From: a bacterium
GTDB taxonomy: Bacteria > CAIWAD01
Assembly: GCA_030685015.1 (NCBI GenBank)
Contig: JAUXWS010000081.1
Span: forward strand, 1-15,448
Direction of reading: 5' to 3'
DNA length: 15,448 nt
Shown: piece by piece, positions 1 through 7,018 of the stretch
Layout: the number at the start of each line of letters is the position of its first letter
Numbering within the stretch: position 1 is the first letter of the stretch
Notes under the pieces: generated by a model
The model's database searches: none
What the model was told of the DNA's origin: nothing
The model's input: the letters and a program-made list of their open reading frames with translations, nothing else
Made by a program: the position numbers and the translations under genes

Positions 1-1
1 G

Positions 2-250
2 GTGCTGGCGGCGCGCGGCGTGGCGCGCGCGGACGCCGCGGACGCCCTGCGCGTGGCCTACCGGCAGGGCACGGGCCGCACCCGCGGCCAGATCCGCGCC
101 TCTCGCCTCTTCCGGCCCCTCTTCTACTCGGCGCGGGTCCAGCGGCGCATGCTGGAGATCTTCTGTTCCCTGCCTGAACTGCGCTCGGTGGAATGGAGCG
201 ACATCTTCCGCCACACCCTGCTCGGCCTGCTGCGCAAACCGGGCCTCTGA
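2..250 (+). CDS. C-terminal end of an unidentified protein (5' truncated by window edge)
   Basis: The frame is open from the window edge to TGA at 248-250, so only the last ~82 residues are seen and the true start lies outside. The GTG at 2-4 is simply the first codon and need not be the start. The fragment is soluble and rich in Arg and Ala, with 'RLFRPLFYSARVQRRMLE' and a final 'LLGLLRKPGL'. This arrangement is loosely like the helical C-terminal tail of FAD-dependent geranylgeranyl-reductase/halogenase-type oxidoreductases, but no diagnostic motif is present and I do not assign a function. It is convergent with the degraded gene that ends at 256, leaving only five bases between them. Codon use is GC3-rich, like the native genes of the window. 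Confidence 0.6.
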   Translation: MLAARGVARADAADALRVAYRQGTGRTRGQIRASRLFRPLFYSARVQRRMLEIFCSLPELRSVEWSDIFRHTLLGLLRKPGL

Positions 251-255
251 CCCGC

Positions 256-1625
256 TCAGCCGCCCCGGCCGCTCTCCGCGTTGCGCGCCAGCTGACACAG
301 AAGGCCGCGGAAGACAAGGACGTGCAGGGGCCGGACGGCATGCCAGCAGGCCAGCCCCGCCAGTCCGGAGGGATGGAAGTCGGCACTCTGGCGGATGACG
401 CTGCCGGCGCCGTCGGCCTCCACCTCGAAGTCCAGCCAGGCCCGGCCTGGCACTCTCATCTCGGCGAGCAGCCGCAGACGATGGGGCGGCTCGCACACCT
501 AGACGCGCCAGAAGTCCAACGGATCGCCGGCCCGTAGCGGCCGGCCGATGGGGCGACCGCGGCGCATGCCGACACCTCCGGTGAGCAGGTCCAGCCAGCC
601 ACGCAACCGCCAGAGCAGGTTCCACGAGTACCAGCCGGCCGCTCCACCCAGCCCGGCGATGGGCGCGAAAGCCGCCGCGGGCTGCGTGTCCACATGCCGG
701 CAGCGCTGGTCGACCAAGCGCGTGCCCACCCGCAGGCCGCCGTAGGAGGGAACAGATCCCGACGAACTGACCGCGTCCGACCAGCGGGTCTGGGCGAAGG
801 CCCGCTCCTCGTCGCGCAAGGCGTCGCTGATCGCCTCGGCCGCGCCCCGGGGCCGCGTGTGGAAGAGGGCCGCCGCGGCGGGATCCCGCACGACGGTGGG
901 ATGGCGGATGCTGTCGATGAGCTTGCGGCCGACACGGGCGTAGAGCGGTGTCACCAGTCCCAGCCAGAGGCTGGACAGCCCCGGCGTGAGGACGGGCACG
1001 GGGATCATCCAGCGCCTCAGGCCACGCTGGCGGGTGTATTCGGCCATGAGGGCGCGGTAGGAGAGCACGTCGGCGCCGCCGTTCTCCACGACGCGGCTCT
1101 CCGCCAATTTCAGGTCCACCGCCTCGAGCAGGATCGCCACCAGGTCCTCGATGCCGATGGGCTGCGCCTCGACTTCCACCCAGCGCGGCATGATGAGGAG
1201 GGGCAGCTTCTCGGTCAGCGCACGGATCATCTCGAAGGACAGGCTGCCGGATCCGATGACGATGGAGGCGCGCAGTTCAAGGGTGGGCACGCCGCTTCCG
1301 CGCAGGATGCGGCCTACCTGCTGCCGGCTGCGCAGGTGGGGCGAGAGGTCTTCGCGCTCGTCACCCAGCCCCCCCAGATAGACGATGCCCTCCAGCCCCG
1401 CGCCCCGGGCCGCCGCCGCGAAACGCCGGGCCGACTCCTCCTCCTGCCGCTCGAAGCCGCTCCCGGACCCCATGGCGTGCACGAGAAGACGACCCGGGAG
1501 CATCCGGCCATCGCCCCGGATTGGCCAGCGGTGCCTGCCCCACGGGTGCCCGGATGGCGCGCCAGCGGCCTCGGCGGAAGCGCCGCGGTCTCCGGGCGAC
1601 GACAGCGCGGCGCCGCACCCGTCAG
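256..1625 (-). pseudogene. Degraded SDR-type NAD(P)-binding protein with DUF2867 C-terminus
   Basis: The minus strand from about 1485 down to 501 encodes the recognisable middle of the NAD(P)H-binding/DUF2867 family: 'LVHAMGSGSGF', 'YLGGLGDE', 'LSPHLRSRQQVG', 'ELRASIVIGSGS', 'VPVLTPGLSS' and 'GDPLDFWRV'. Three lesions are visible. (1) An in-frame TAG at 501-499 follows DFWRV, yet the same frame continues to TGA at 258-256 with the family's usual ending ('RLRLLAEMRVPGRAWLDFEV', then 'HPSGLAGLACWHA'). (2) Upstream of ~1485 the homologous text is in another frame ('RRPETAALPPRPLARHPG', 'GAMAGCSRVVF'), implying a one-base loss near 1483-1490. (3) The N-terminal Rossmann TGxxGxxG segment (~30 residues) is absent, because the AraC gene ends where it should be. 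Family members are normally ~480-500 residues. The gene was probably co-transcribed with the regulator upstream. Sequencing error is possible for one lesion but less likely for all three. Confidence 0.8.
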
Positions 1626-2545
1626 CGCGCCGCCGCCTCGCCCAGGCGCCGCACCGGCCTTCCCACGATGTAGCCGCGGTAGCCCAGCGGCTCCAGCTGG
1701 AAACGCGGCGCCGCCTCGTCATCCCAGGCATAGCCCCAGCTTTCGGGCTGGTAGGATTGGATTTGTGCGTCCAGCTCGGCGATCGCCTCCTGGAAGGCGT
1801 CATCGTCGTAGGGCGGCCCCTGGAAGACCATCCACAGGCAGGGCGGCAGCTCGATGAGTTCAAAGCCCTCCGGCACCGGCCCCGGGTAGTCGTGCGCCAC
1901 CTCCACCCCCTGGACGTAGCTCGAAGTGCCCATGGGGCGCAGGCTCCCCGGCAGCCAGAGACCCATCGGCTCATGCAGCGCCTCGGCCACGGACCCCAGC
2001 TGCTCCCAGACCTGGCAGCCCACTTCGTCGCAGTACTCGAAATAGTGCCTGGCCTGCACGCCGCGCTTGAGGATCAGCTTGCGGGCGGGGCGTTCCACCA
2101 CCTGGACGAAGATGGCGGACGCGGGGCGGGATGTTGTCATGGCGGGGCCTCCTTGCACTGGATTCTGGTAGTAGGCGCGCATCCGCTCCGGCATGAACAT
2201 CACCACGGGTGGCCGCTGCCGCTGATAGCTGCGCGGGGACAGGCCGAAGTGCCGTGTGAAGGCGCGCGTGAAGCCTTCATGGGAATCGAAATCGAAGTCG
2301 AAGGCCACATCGATGATGCGCACGGAGGGATCACCCAGGCTGCGGGCGGCGGCGCTGAGCCGGCGCAGGCGCAGGTAGGCGAAGGGCGTGTGGCCTGTCA
2401 TCTCTTTGAAGAGCCGGCTGGCGTGCCAGGGTGAGCAGCCCGCCCGGCGGGCCAGGGCCAACAGCGTGACCGGCCGACCCAGGTTCTCCTCGATGTGGTC
2501 CTGCATGCGGCGGACCACATCGGCCCGCCCTGGCGGAGTCTGCAT
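1622..2545 (-). CDS. AraC-family transcriptional regulator with GyrI-like effector-binding domain
   Basis: The product is 307 residues. An AraC-type double helix-turn-helix occupies roughly residues 8-110: the first HTH is 'LALARRAGCSPWHASRLFK' and the second runs from 'IIDVAFDFDFDSHEGF' to 'FGLSPRSY'. A GyrI-like/AraC effector-binding domain follows at about 146-307 ('HYFEYCDEVGCQVWEQLG', 'FELIELPPCLWMVFQG'). Such proteins are cytoplasmic one-component regulators, often of multidrug or stress genes, whose GyrI domain binds small hydrophobic ligands; the ligand here is unknown. The ATG at 2545 was chosen because GAAGGAG lies five bases upstream and the HTH begins right after it. The frame stays open further upstream through the 11-bp repeat array, but that extension is low-complexity. 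The gene ends at TGA 1624-1622, directly against the degraded SDR gene, which was presumably its operon partner and possible target. Confidence 0.9.
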   Translation of the reverse strand: MQTPPGRADVVRRMQDHIEENLGRPVTLLALARRAGCSPWHASRLFKEMTGHTPFAYLRLRRLSAAARSLGDPSVRIIDVAFDFDFDSHEGFTRAFTRHFGLSPRSYQRQRPPVVMFMPERMRAYYQNPVQGGPAMTTSRPASAIFVQVVERPARKLILKRGVQARHYFEYCDEVGCQVWEQLGSVAEALHEPMGLWLPGSLRPMGTSSYVQGVEVAHDYPGPVPEGFELIELPPCLWMVFQGPPYDDDAFQEAIAELDAQIQSYQPESWGYAWDDEAAPRFQLEPLGYRGYIVGRPVRRLGEAAAR

Positions 2546-2624
2546 GGCGCCTCCTTCGCCCGTCAAGGTGACGAAAGGGCGACCGTTCTTCTTGACCGTG
2601 CTTGCTGACTTCGGGTCGGGGGTC

Positions 2625-2844
2625 GGTGCCAGGCCGGTGCCAGGTCGGTGCCAGGCCGGTGCCAGGTCGGTGCCAGGTCGGTGCCAGGCCGGTGCCAGGC
2701 CGGTGCCAGGCCGGTGCCAGGTCGGTGCCAGGTCGGTGCCAGGTCGGTGCCAGGCCGGTGCCAGGTTGGTGCCAGGTCGGTGCCAGGTTGGTGCCAGGTC
2801 GGTGCCAGGCCGGTGCCAGGCCGGTGCCAGGCCGGTGCCAGGCT
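2625..2844. repeat. Tandem array: 20 x 11 bp GGTGCCAGGYY minisatellite
   Basis: Twenty head-to-tail 11-bp units were counted base by base. The first nine bases (GGTGCCAGG) are identical in all units and only the last two vary. In order the endings are CC, TC, CC, TC, TC, CC, CC, CC, TC, TC, TC, CC, TT, TC, TT, TC, CC, CC, CC, CT. The array lies in the 372-bp space between the AraC start and the end of the P-loop gene, 80-300 bp upstream of the AraC start codon. Because three units equal 33 bp and contain no stop, most frames on both strands are open and give spurious 'PGTGLAPAWHR'-type repeats. Length suggests slippage or unequal crossover; whether it binds a protein is unknown. Confidence 0.95.
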
Positions 2845-2864
2845 CCAGTCCGCCTGCCATGACA

Positions 2865-2894
2865 ACGGCCGGACCCCGCGAGGGATCCGGCCGT
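2865..2894 (-). terminator. Hairpin, probable terminator of the phosphatase-transporter-P-loop operon
   Basis: An inverted repeat of about 12 bp (ACGGCCGGACCC at 2865-2876 against GGGATCCGGCCGT at 2882-2894, one bulged T, loop of about five bases) begins 24 bases after the stop of the P-loop gene. On the minus strand it is followed by TGTCATGG, not by a U-tract, so it is either a weak intrinsic terminator or a 3'-end-protecting hairpin. Confidence 0.55.
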
Positions 2895-2917
2895 CCAATG
2901 TCCAACTCCCGGCGCAC

Positions 2918-3634
2918 TCAGGGCTTGGCAATGCCCCACAAATGCTGCAGGGCGCGCTCCAGCTCCGGACCGAGCAGAGCGGGATCGCCCGTCTTCTCCG
3001 GCATGTTGTCGAAGACCGTGTAGGGGATCTTGTGGTCGCGCACCGTGATGTACCTGGGGTCGGCCGCCTCGATGGCGTCCCAGTCGTTGACCTTGTAGTA
3101 GAAGTCCATCTTGTCGTCGGGCAGGCTGTGGAAGAGGATGGAATCCTCCTGCCCCTTGCGCGCCCGCTTGCGGTTCTTGCGCACCGACTCCTCGTAGGGA
3201 ACCTTGATGTACATCAGGCGGGAACGGCCCAGCAGCTCGTCGGAGAGGTAGCCCAGGGCCTCGCGGAAGCCGTCATCGCCGCCGCGGGCGAACTCGATGA
3301 GCGCCGTGTGCGTCTCATGGTAGCCCGGGTTGTAGGCCAGCTTCTTGGCGTACTCCAGGTTGATCCGCTCCAGGAACATGTTCCAGACGAAGTGCTCGTT
3401 GAAGTAGTACTTCGTGTCGGTGAACTTGCGCGGGCGGCCATGCTTGGAGTAGATGTCGTCGATCTCGAAGCACTCCCAGACGAAGACGAAGTCGTCGATC
3501 TCCTCGAAAGGGCCGATGTGGAAGCGCCGGGCGCGTTCCTCGTCGGAGCACTTCTTGAGGAAGTCGATCACCTCGGACTTGCCCGCCGCCGGGCGGCCGA
3601 TGATGATCAGGTTCTCGAAGGTGTTGGCGGCCAT
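2918..3634 (-). CDS. Uncharacterised P-loop NTPase / kinase-like protein
   Basis: A 238-residue soluble protein with a clear Walker A motif, GRPAAGKS, at residues 13-20 directly after a hydrophobic beta strand (NLIIIG). The rest resembles a nucleotide- or sugar-kinase fold: many acidic/aromatic stretches ('FEEIDDFVFVWECFE'), a hydrophobic strand with basic followers ('LMYIKVPYEESVRKNRKR'), a lid-like Arg/Lys-rich segment, and a conserved-looking end ('IPYTVFDNMPEKTGDP'). I know similar proteins in diverse bacteria only as uncharacterised P-loop proteins; the substrate is unknown. The ATG at 3634 has GAGGAG five bases upstream. It is the last gene of the minus-strand operon, 35 bp after the OPA-type permease, so a role in phosphorylating or sensing the imported compound is an inference from position only. 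Confidence 0.8.
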   Translation of the reverse strand: MAANTFENLIIIGRPAAGKSEVIDFLKKCSDEERARRFHIGPFEEIDDFVFVWECFEIDDIYSKHGRPRKFTDTKYYFNEHFVWNMFLERINLEYAKKLAYNPGYHETHTALIEFARGGDDGFREALGYLSDELLGRSRLMYIKVPYEESVRKNRKRARKGQEDSILFHSLPDDKMDFYYKVNDWDAIEAADPRYITVRDHKIPYTVFDNMPEKTGDPALLGPELERALQHLWGIAKP

Positions 3635-3669
3635 GATTGCTCCTCGTGATGATTGGCTTGTCGTCGTGT

Positions 3670-5169
3670 TCAGTGGGCCCCGCCGCTCTTCCTGGCCGTC
3701 GGGTAGGCGTGCCAGACGCGGGTGGCCAGGTAGAGGCCCAGCGCCGCCACGGGGATCATGGCCAGGGGCCAGGCCCGCCAGTTGGCCGGGTCGGTGGCGG
3801 GGCCGATCAGCTGTCCCGCCTCGTCCAACTGCTGCTGCGGCAGGATGCCGGCGTAGGTGAAGCTCATCACGGCCGTGCCCAGGTAGACGAAGCCGTCGAT
3901 GATGCCCACCGCCACGCCCACGTTGCGTGTGCCACCGAAATCCATGCTCGCCGTGCCCGACAGCATGCCGTGGACGCCGATGACGGCCATCGACATCACG
4001 ATCACCATGAGCCCCACCACCGGCGAGACGTAGAGGAAGGCGAGCGCCGCCGATCCTACCAGCATGACGCCGTAGAGGAGGACGGCCACCGGACCGCGGC
4101 GGCTGCCGAAGATGTGGTCGGAGATGACGCCAGCCAGCACGCCGCCCAGAATGCCGGCGATGCAAAGGAGCAGGCCCCAGTTCTCGTAGACGAAGCTGTC
4201 CTTGAGGTGGAGGATGGCGTCCGTCTGCTTGGCGAAGGTGCGGTACCACTGCATGATCGCCTGGCGCAGGAAGCCGCTGCAGAATTCGATGCCGGCAATG
4301 GTCATGACGATGGGGTTGCGCAGCATCAGCTTGAAGACGGTGGTGGCGCCCAATTGCGGCCCCGTGTCGCCGCTGCTGGCGTCGCCCGTGTTGAAGTCCC
4401 GCTGGCCGGCCTGGCCGGGGGTGTCCCGCACCCAGAAGAAGTCGATGAGCCAGAAGATGCCCAGCAGGATGGCCGGCACGAAAAAGACCCAGGGCAGGCC
4501 GCGCACGGGGTCGGCCTCCGTGCGCAATCCTACGAGGATCATGCGGCTCCAATCGAAGGCGAAGTAGATGCCGAGGCTGATCAGGATGCCGAAGATGGCG
4601 CCGAAGACGCCGCGCTCCCGCACATGGAACCAGGCGGCGTTGACCTTGACGATGGCGACGGCGCCGAAGCTCTGGAAGTACATGTTGGCGCCGTAGAGGA
4701 CGGCGAAGAGCGTGATGAAGTGCTCGGCGATCCAGGCCGAGGCGGGGCCGTGGTGCAGGACGGAAATGGTGGCCAGCCCCATCAGCGTGTTCATCACCAG
4801 GGCGCCGGCGGCCCCCATGAGGATGGAGAAGCGTCCGCCCAGCTTGTCCGTGAGCGGTCCGTTGATGATGAAGGAGAAACCGTAGATGACGGTGCCCACG
4901 CCGAAGATGACGCCGAAGTCGGCATTGCCCATCATCGCCTGGCCGCTCTGGCCCACGATGTCGGAGAAGGCGTGCTTGCTCACCTCCAGGTTGTAGCGCC
5001 CCATGTAGAGGAAGGCGTAGGTGAGGCCCAAGGGCAGCCAGTTGAGTACACGGCGCTGGCGATAGGCCGGGCTGTGGCCCACCTCGATCTTGGGCAGGCG
5101 CATGAGCACCACCGTCACCGCGGCGAGCAGCAACAGGATGGGAAGGATGTTGGACAACCAGACTGGCAT
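3670..5169 (-). CDS. MFS permease of the organophosphate:phosphate antiporter (GlpT/UhpT-like) type
   Basis: A 499-residue polytopic inner-membrane protein with about twelve hydrophobic segments. An extra N-terminal helix (residues 1-22) is followed by 'LNWLPLGLTYAFLYMGRYNL', which matches the OPA-family TM1 region with its conserved R and N after GxY/MGRYN. Later come 'INGPLTDKLGGR' (cytoplasmic loop 2-3 MFS signature), a central hydrophilic loop of about 30 residues ('DFNTGDASSGDTGPQLG'), and 'GVLAGVISDHIFGSRRGP' (loop 8-9 repeat of the signature). OPA carriers exchange phosphate esters such as glycerol-3-P or hexose-P for inorganic phosphate; which ester is used cannot be told. The start ATG has GAGG four bases upstream. 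The gene lies 30 bp after the exported phosphatase gene and 35 bp before the P-loop gene, supporting a phosphate-ester utilisation operon. The third and final segments are Ala/Gly-rich but intact; no truncation is seen. Confidence 0.88.
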   Translation of the reverse strand: MPVWLSNILPILLLLAAVTVVLMRLPKIEVGHSPAYRQRRVLNWLPLGLTYAFLYMGRYNLEVSKHAFSDIVGQSGQAMMGNADFGVIFGVGTVIYGFSFIINGPLTDKLGGRFSILMGAAGALVMNTLMGLATISVLHHGPASAWIAEHFITLFAVLYGANMYFQSFGAVAIVKVNAAWFHVRERGVFGAIFGILISLGIYFAFDWSRMILVGLRTEADPVRGLPWVFFVPAILLGIFWLIDFFWVRDTPGQAGQRDFNTGDASSGDTGPQLGATTVFKLMLRNPIVMTIAGIEFCSGFLRQAIMQWYRTFAKQTDAILHLKDSFVYENWGLLLCIAGILGGVLAGVISDHIFGSRRGPVAVLLYGVMLVGSAALAFLYVSPVVGLMVIVMSMAVIGVHGMLSGTASMDFGGTRNVGVAVGIIDGFVYLGTAVMSFTYAGILPQQQLDEAGQLIGPATDPANWRAWPLAMIPVAALGLYLATRVWHAYPTARKSGGAH

Positions 5170-5199
5170 GGTTCCTCGCGTCTGTTGGTTGATGGATGA

Positions 5200-6708
5200 T
5201 CAGGGCAGGCGCGTGAAGCGGCCGCCGACGGGGGGGATCACCTCCGGGTGCGCCTCTAGCCAGGCGCAGACGGCGGTGAAAAGTGTGCCCTCCCGCTCCT
5301 TGGGCTGCGTCGGCGTGAAGCCCAGGTACTTGTCGGCCAGGCTGAGGACGTAGTCCGCCGTGGCCACGTGGTAGATGGCGGCGGGGTCCACCGCCCGTCC
5401 GCCCACCCGCACCTCCACCAGCTCGGCGCCCTGTGCCCCGTCGCGATAGGTGCAGGCGACGCCGGAGAGCTGGAGGATGCCCTGGGTCTCACGCAGGCTG
5501 GCCTCGGCGTTGGTGCGCAGGATGGTGAGCAGCTCCACGCCCGTGCAGTTGAAGAGCGCGATGGTGTTGCGGAAAGGCAGGATCTGCTTGATGTCCAACT
5601 TCATGATCGGCCCGGCGGCCAGATCGGCGCGCAGACCGCCGCTGTTGAGGAGGGCCACGTCGGCGTCGGTCAGGCCGCGCAGGGCGTCGCACATCCAGTT
5701 GCCCAGCGGACTCTCCAGGTAGTAGCTCCGTCCCAGCGCCTGGGCCGCCCGGCCCACCACCACCGCGTACTCGGCGTCGATCTGCTGCCGGTGATGGGCC
5801 ACCTGGCCCGCCAGGACCGGGTCGGGCGAGGCCACGTCGCGCTCGTAGAGTGGAATGAGCCGGCCCTGGTGGGAGACGACGCGGTCGTGCTCCACCATGA
5901 GGTCGATGCGGCCCAGGTCGCGGGCGTAGGAGCCGGCCTGCGCGACGAGGACGCCGTTGACGAGGCGCGGCTCGCGCAGCCGGGTGTGGGAGTGGCCGCC
6001 GACGATGAGGTCGACGCCCTCGACGCGGGTGGCGAGCAGGCTGTCCGCCTGCCAGCCCTGGTGCGTGAGCAGGATGAGGAAGTCGGTCACGGGGTCCAGC
6101 GCGACCACCGCCGCGCGGGCCGCCTCCGCCACCGGCCGCACCTCGATGCCGGCCATGAGGGCGGGGCTGATCTCGTCGGCCAGGTCCTCCAGGATGAGGC
6201 CGACCACGCCCACGCGGAGGCCGCCCCGCTCGAGGACGACCCAGGGCGCGGGGGCCAGCGGGACGCCGTTCCTGGCCAGGTTGGCGGAGACGACAGGAAA
6301 CTCGGCCAGTGCGATGAGCTGCTCCAGGGCCGCCACCCCGTTGTCGAAATCGTGGTTGCCGATGGTGGAGGCGTCGAAGCCCACCGCGTTCATCATCTGG
6401 AGGAAGGCCCCGCCCTCCACGCCCGCCGCTTCCACTTCCGACAGCGGCGTGCCCGTCAACCAATCCCCGGCGTCCAGCACGAGGACGGCCTCGCTCGCCG
6501 CCCGCTCCCGGGCCACCGCGTCCTGCAGGGCGACCATGCCGCCGATGAGGGGCTTGGGATCCTCCCGGCTCCAGGCCGCCTCCTCTGGCAGGTAGCGGGT
6601 GTGCAGGTCGTTGACATGAAGGATGGTGAGCGGCCTGGGCTGGGCCAGGGCCGTTGTCGCCAGGAGGAAGAGGGCCAGGGTCGGGGTGGTCCGCTGAAAA
6701 TGTGTCAC
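5200..6708 (-). CDS. Exported 5'-nucleotidase / 2',3'-cyclic phosphodiesterase-type metallophosphoesterase
   Basis: A 502-residue protein of the UshA/5'-nucleotidase family. A signal peptide (residues 1-22, 'LALFLLATTALA' then Q) sends it to the periplasm or outside. The calcineurin-like metal-binding motifs are all present: D34 and H36 (NDLH), GD at 81-82, GNHD at 117-120, H216 (THQGW) and GHSH at 238-241. The C-terminal 5'-nucleotidase substrate domain follows, with 'LGNWMCDAL' and 'ALLNSGGLRADL' (family NxGGLR signature) and 'QILPFRNTIALFNCTG'. Such enzymes release phosphate and nucleoside from nucleotides or related esters. GTG at 6708 is preferred as start: GGAG lies six bases upstream and the signal peptide follows at once, whereas the longer open frame upstream covers the hairpin repeats. 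It is the first gene of the operon, so it probably carries the promoter. Confidence 0.93.
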   Translation of the reverse strand: MTHFQRTTPTLALFLLATTALAQPRPLTILHVNDLHTRYLPEEAAWSREDPKPLIGGMVALQDAVARERAASEAVLVLDAGDWLTGTPLSEVEAAGVEGGAFLQMMNAVGFDASTIGNHDFDNGVAALEQLIALAEFPVVSANLARNGVPLAPAPWVVLERGGLRVGVVGLILEDLADEISPALMAGIEVRPVAEAARAAVVALDPVTDFLILLTHQGWQADSLLATRVEGVDLIVGGHSHTRLREPRLVNGVLVAQAGSYARDLGRIDLMVEHDRVVSHQGRLIPLYERDVASPDPVLAGQVAHHRQQIDAEYAVVVGRAAQALGRSYYLESPLGNWMCDALRGLTDADVALLNSGGLRADLAAGPIMKLDIKQILPFRNTIALFNCTGVELLTILRTNAEASLRETQGILQLSGVACTYRDGAQGAELVEVRVGGRAVDPAAIYHVATADYVLSLADKYLGFTPTQPKEREGTLFTAVCAWLEAHPEVIPPVGGRFTRLP

Positions 6709-6739
6709 GGTGCGCTCCGGCCGTTGGTGTTGGGCGGAC

Positions 6740-6745
6740 AATATA
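6740..6745 (-). promoter_or_regulatory. Candidate -10-like element for the phosphatase operon
   Basis: TATATT on the minus strand sits in the only AT-rich patch of an otherwise GC-rich leader, 31 bases before the GTG start. Read as TATATTG it also loosely resembles the Bacteroidota TAnnTTTG element. No good -35 element was found at the expected distance, so this is tentative. Confidence 0.3.
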
Positions 6746-6780
6746 GGGGAGTTCCGGTCAGGAGGGCGTGTGGGCGGATC

Positions 6781-6836
6781 CGGGGCGGCACCATTTGCCG
6801 AGGTGTCCGACCATGGGTCGGACACCTGATCGGCAA
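6781..6836. repeat. Hairpin repeat, copy 1 of a paired ~48-bp intergenic element
   Basis: The core is a perfect 12-bp inverted repeat, AGGTGTCCGACC (6801-6812) and GGTCGGACACCT (6816-6827), with a 3-nt ATG loop. The stem extends further through TTGCCG (6795-6800) pairing with CGGCAA (6831-6836) across a GAT bulge. The upstream flank CGGGGCGGCACCA is shared with copy 2 near 6971, so the repeat is a ~48-bp direct copy and not just a shared palindrome. It lies between divergent genes. It could be a bidirectional structural element, a REP/BIME-like repeat or an operator pair. Confidence 0.8.
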
Positions 6837-6897
6837 TCCAGACAGCCCCCGTCTCCCTCCCCACTTGGGGCATCAGATCGCCCGTCCGGCGCGACAC

Positions 6898-6930
6898 TCG
6901 CCCGCCGGGATATTCTCCGGCTCTGGCGAG
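6898..6930. repeat. Small inverted repeat between the two hairpin repeats
   Basis: CTCGCC (6898-6903) pairs with GGCGAG (6925-6930), and inside it GCCGG pairs with CCGGC around a short TATTC-containing loop. It is one of several stem-forming sequences packed into this divergent spacer; no function can be read from it. Confidence 0.45.
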
Positions 6931-6942
6931 ACGCACCCATTG

Positions 6943-6974
6943 CCGGCTGTCTTGCCGAAGGGCCGTACAGCCGG
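6943..6974. repeat. Inverted repeat CCGGCTGT/ACAGCCGG
   Basis: An 8-bp perfect inverted repeat (6943-6950 against 6967-6974) with a 16-nt interior. Its right arm runs into the beginning of hairpin-repeat copy 2, so the two structures would compete or stack. Confidence 0.5.
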
Positions 6975-7018
6975 GCGGCAACACCTGCCAGGGTGTCCGA
7001 CCCATGGTCGGACACGTG
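6971..7018. repeat. Hairpin repeat, copy 2 of the paired ~48-bp intergenic element
   Basis: GTGTCCGACC (6993-7002) and GGTCGGACAC (7006-7015) form a perfect 10-bp stem with a CAT loop, where copy 1 has ATG. Aligned with copy 1, the block CCGGGCGGCA...TGCC.GGTGTCCGACC...GGTCGGACAC.TG is conserved in direct orientation, about 190 bp away. The first possible ATG of the downstream secreted-protein gene (7004) falls in the loop of this hairpin. Confidence 0.8.

Noticed and set aside
2625-2844. CRISPR array
   Set aside because: The units are 11 bp and directly adjacent, with no unique spacers and no cas genes nearby.
2602-2862. Open frames of 'VPGRCQAGAR' and 'HRPGTGLAP' repeat proteins across 2602-2931 on both strands
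   Set aside because: The 11-bp unit has no stop in any frame, so these frames are automatic. They have no ribosome-binding site and no non-repetitive domain.
3637-5199. Long plus-strand frame opposite the permease gene
   Set aside because: It is an antisense shadow of a clear membrane protein; its composition (His, Asp, Glu, Gln-rich, no domain) is typical of the reverse complement of GC-rich coding sequence.
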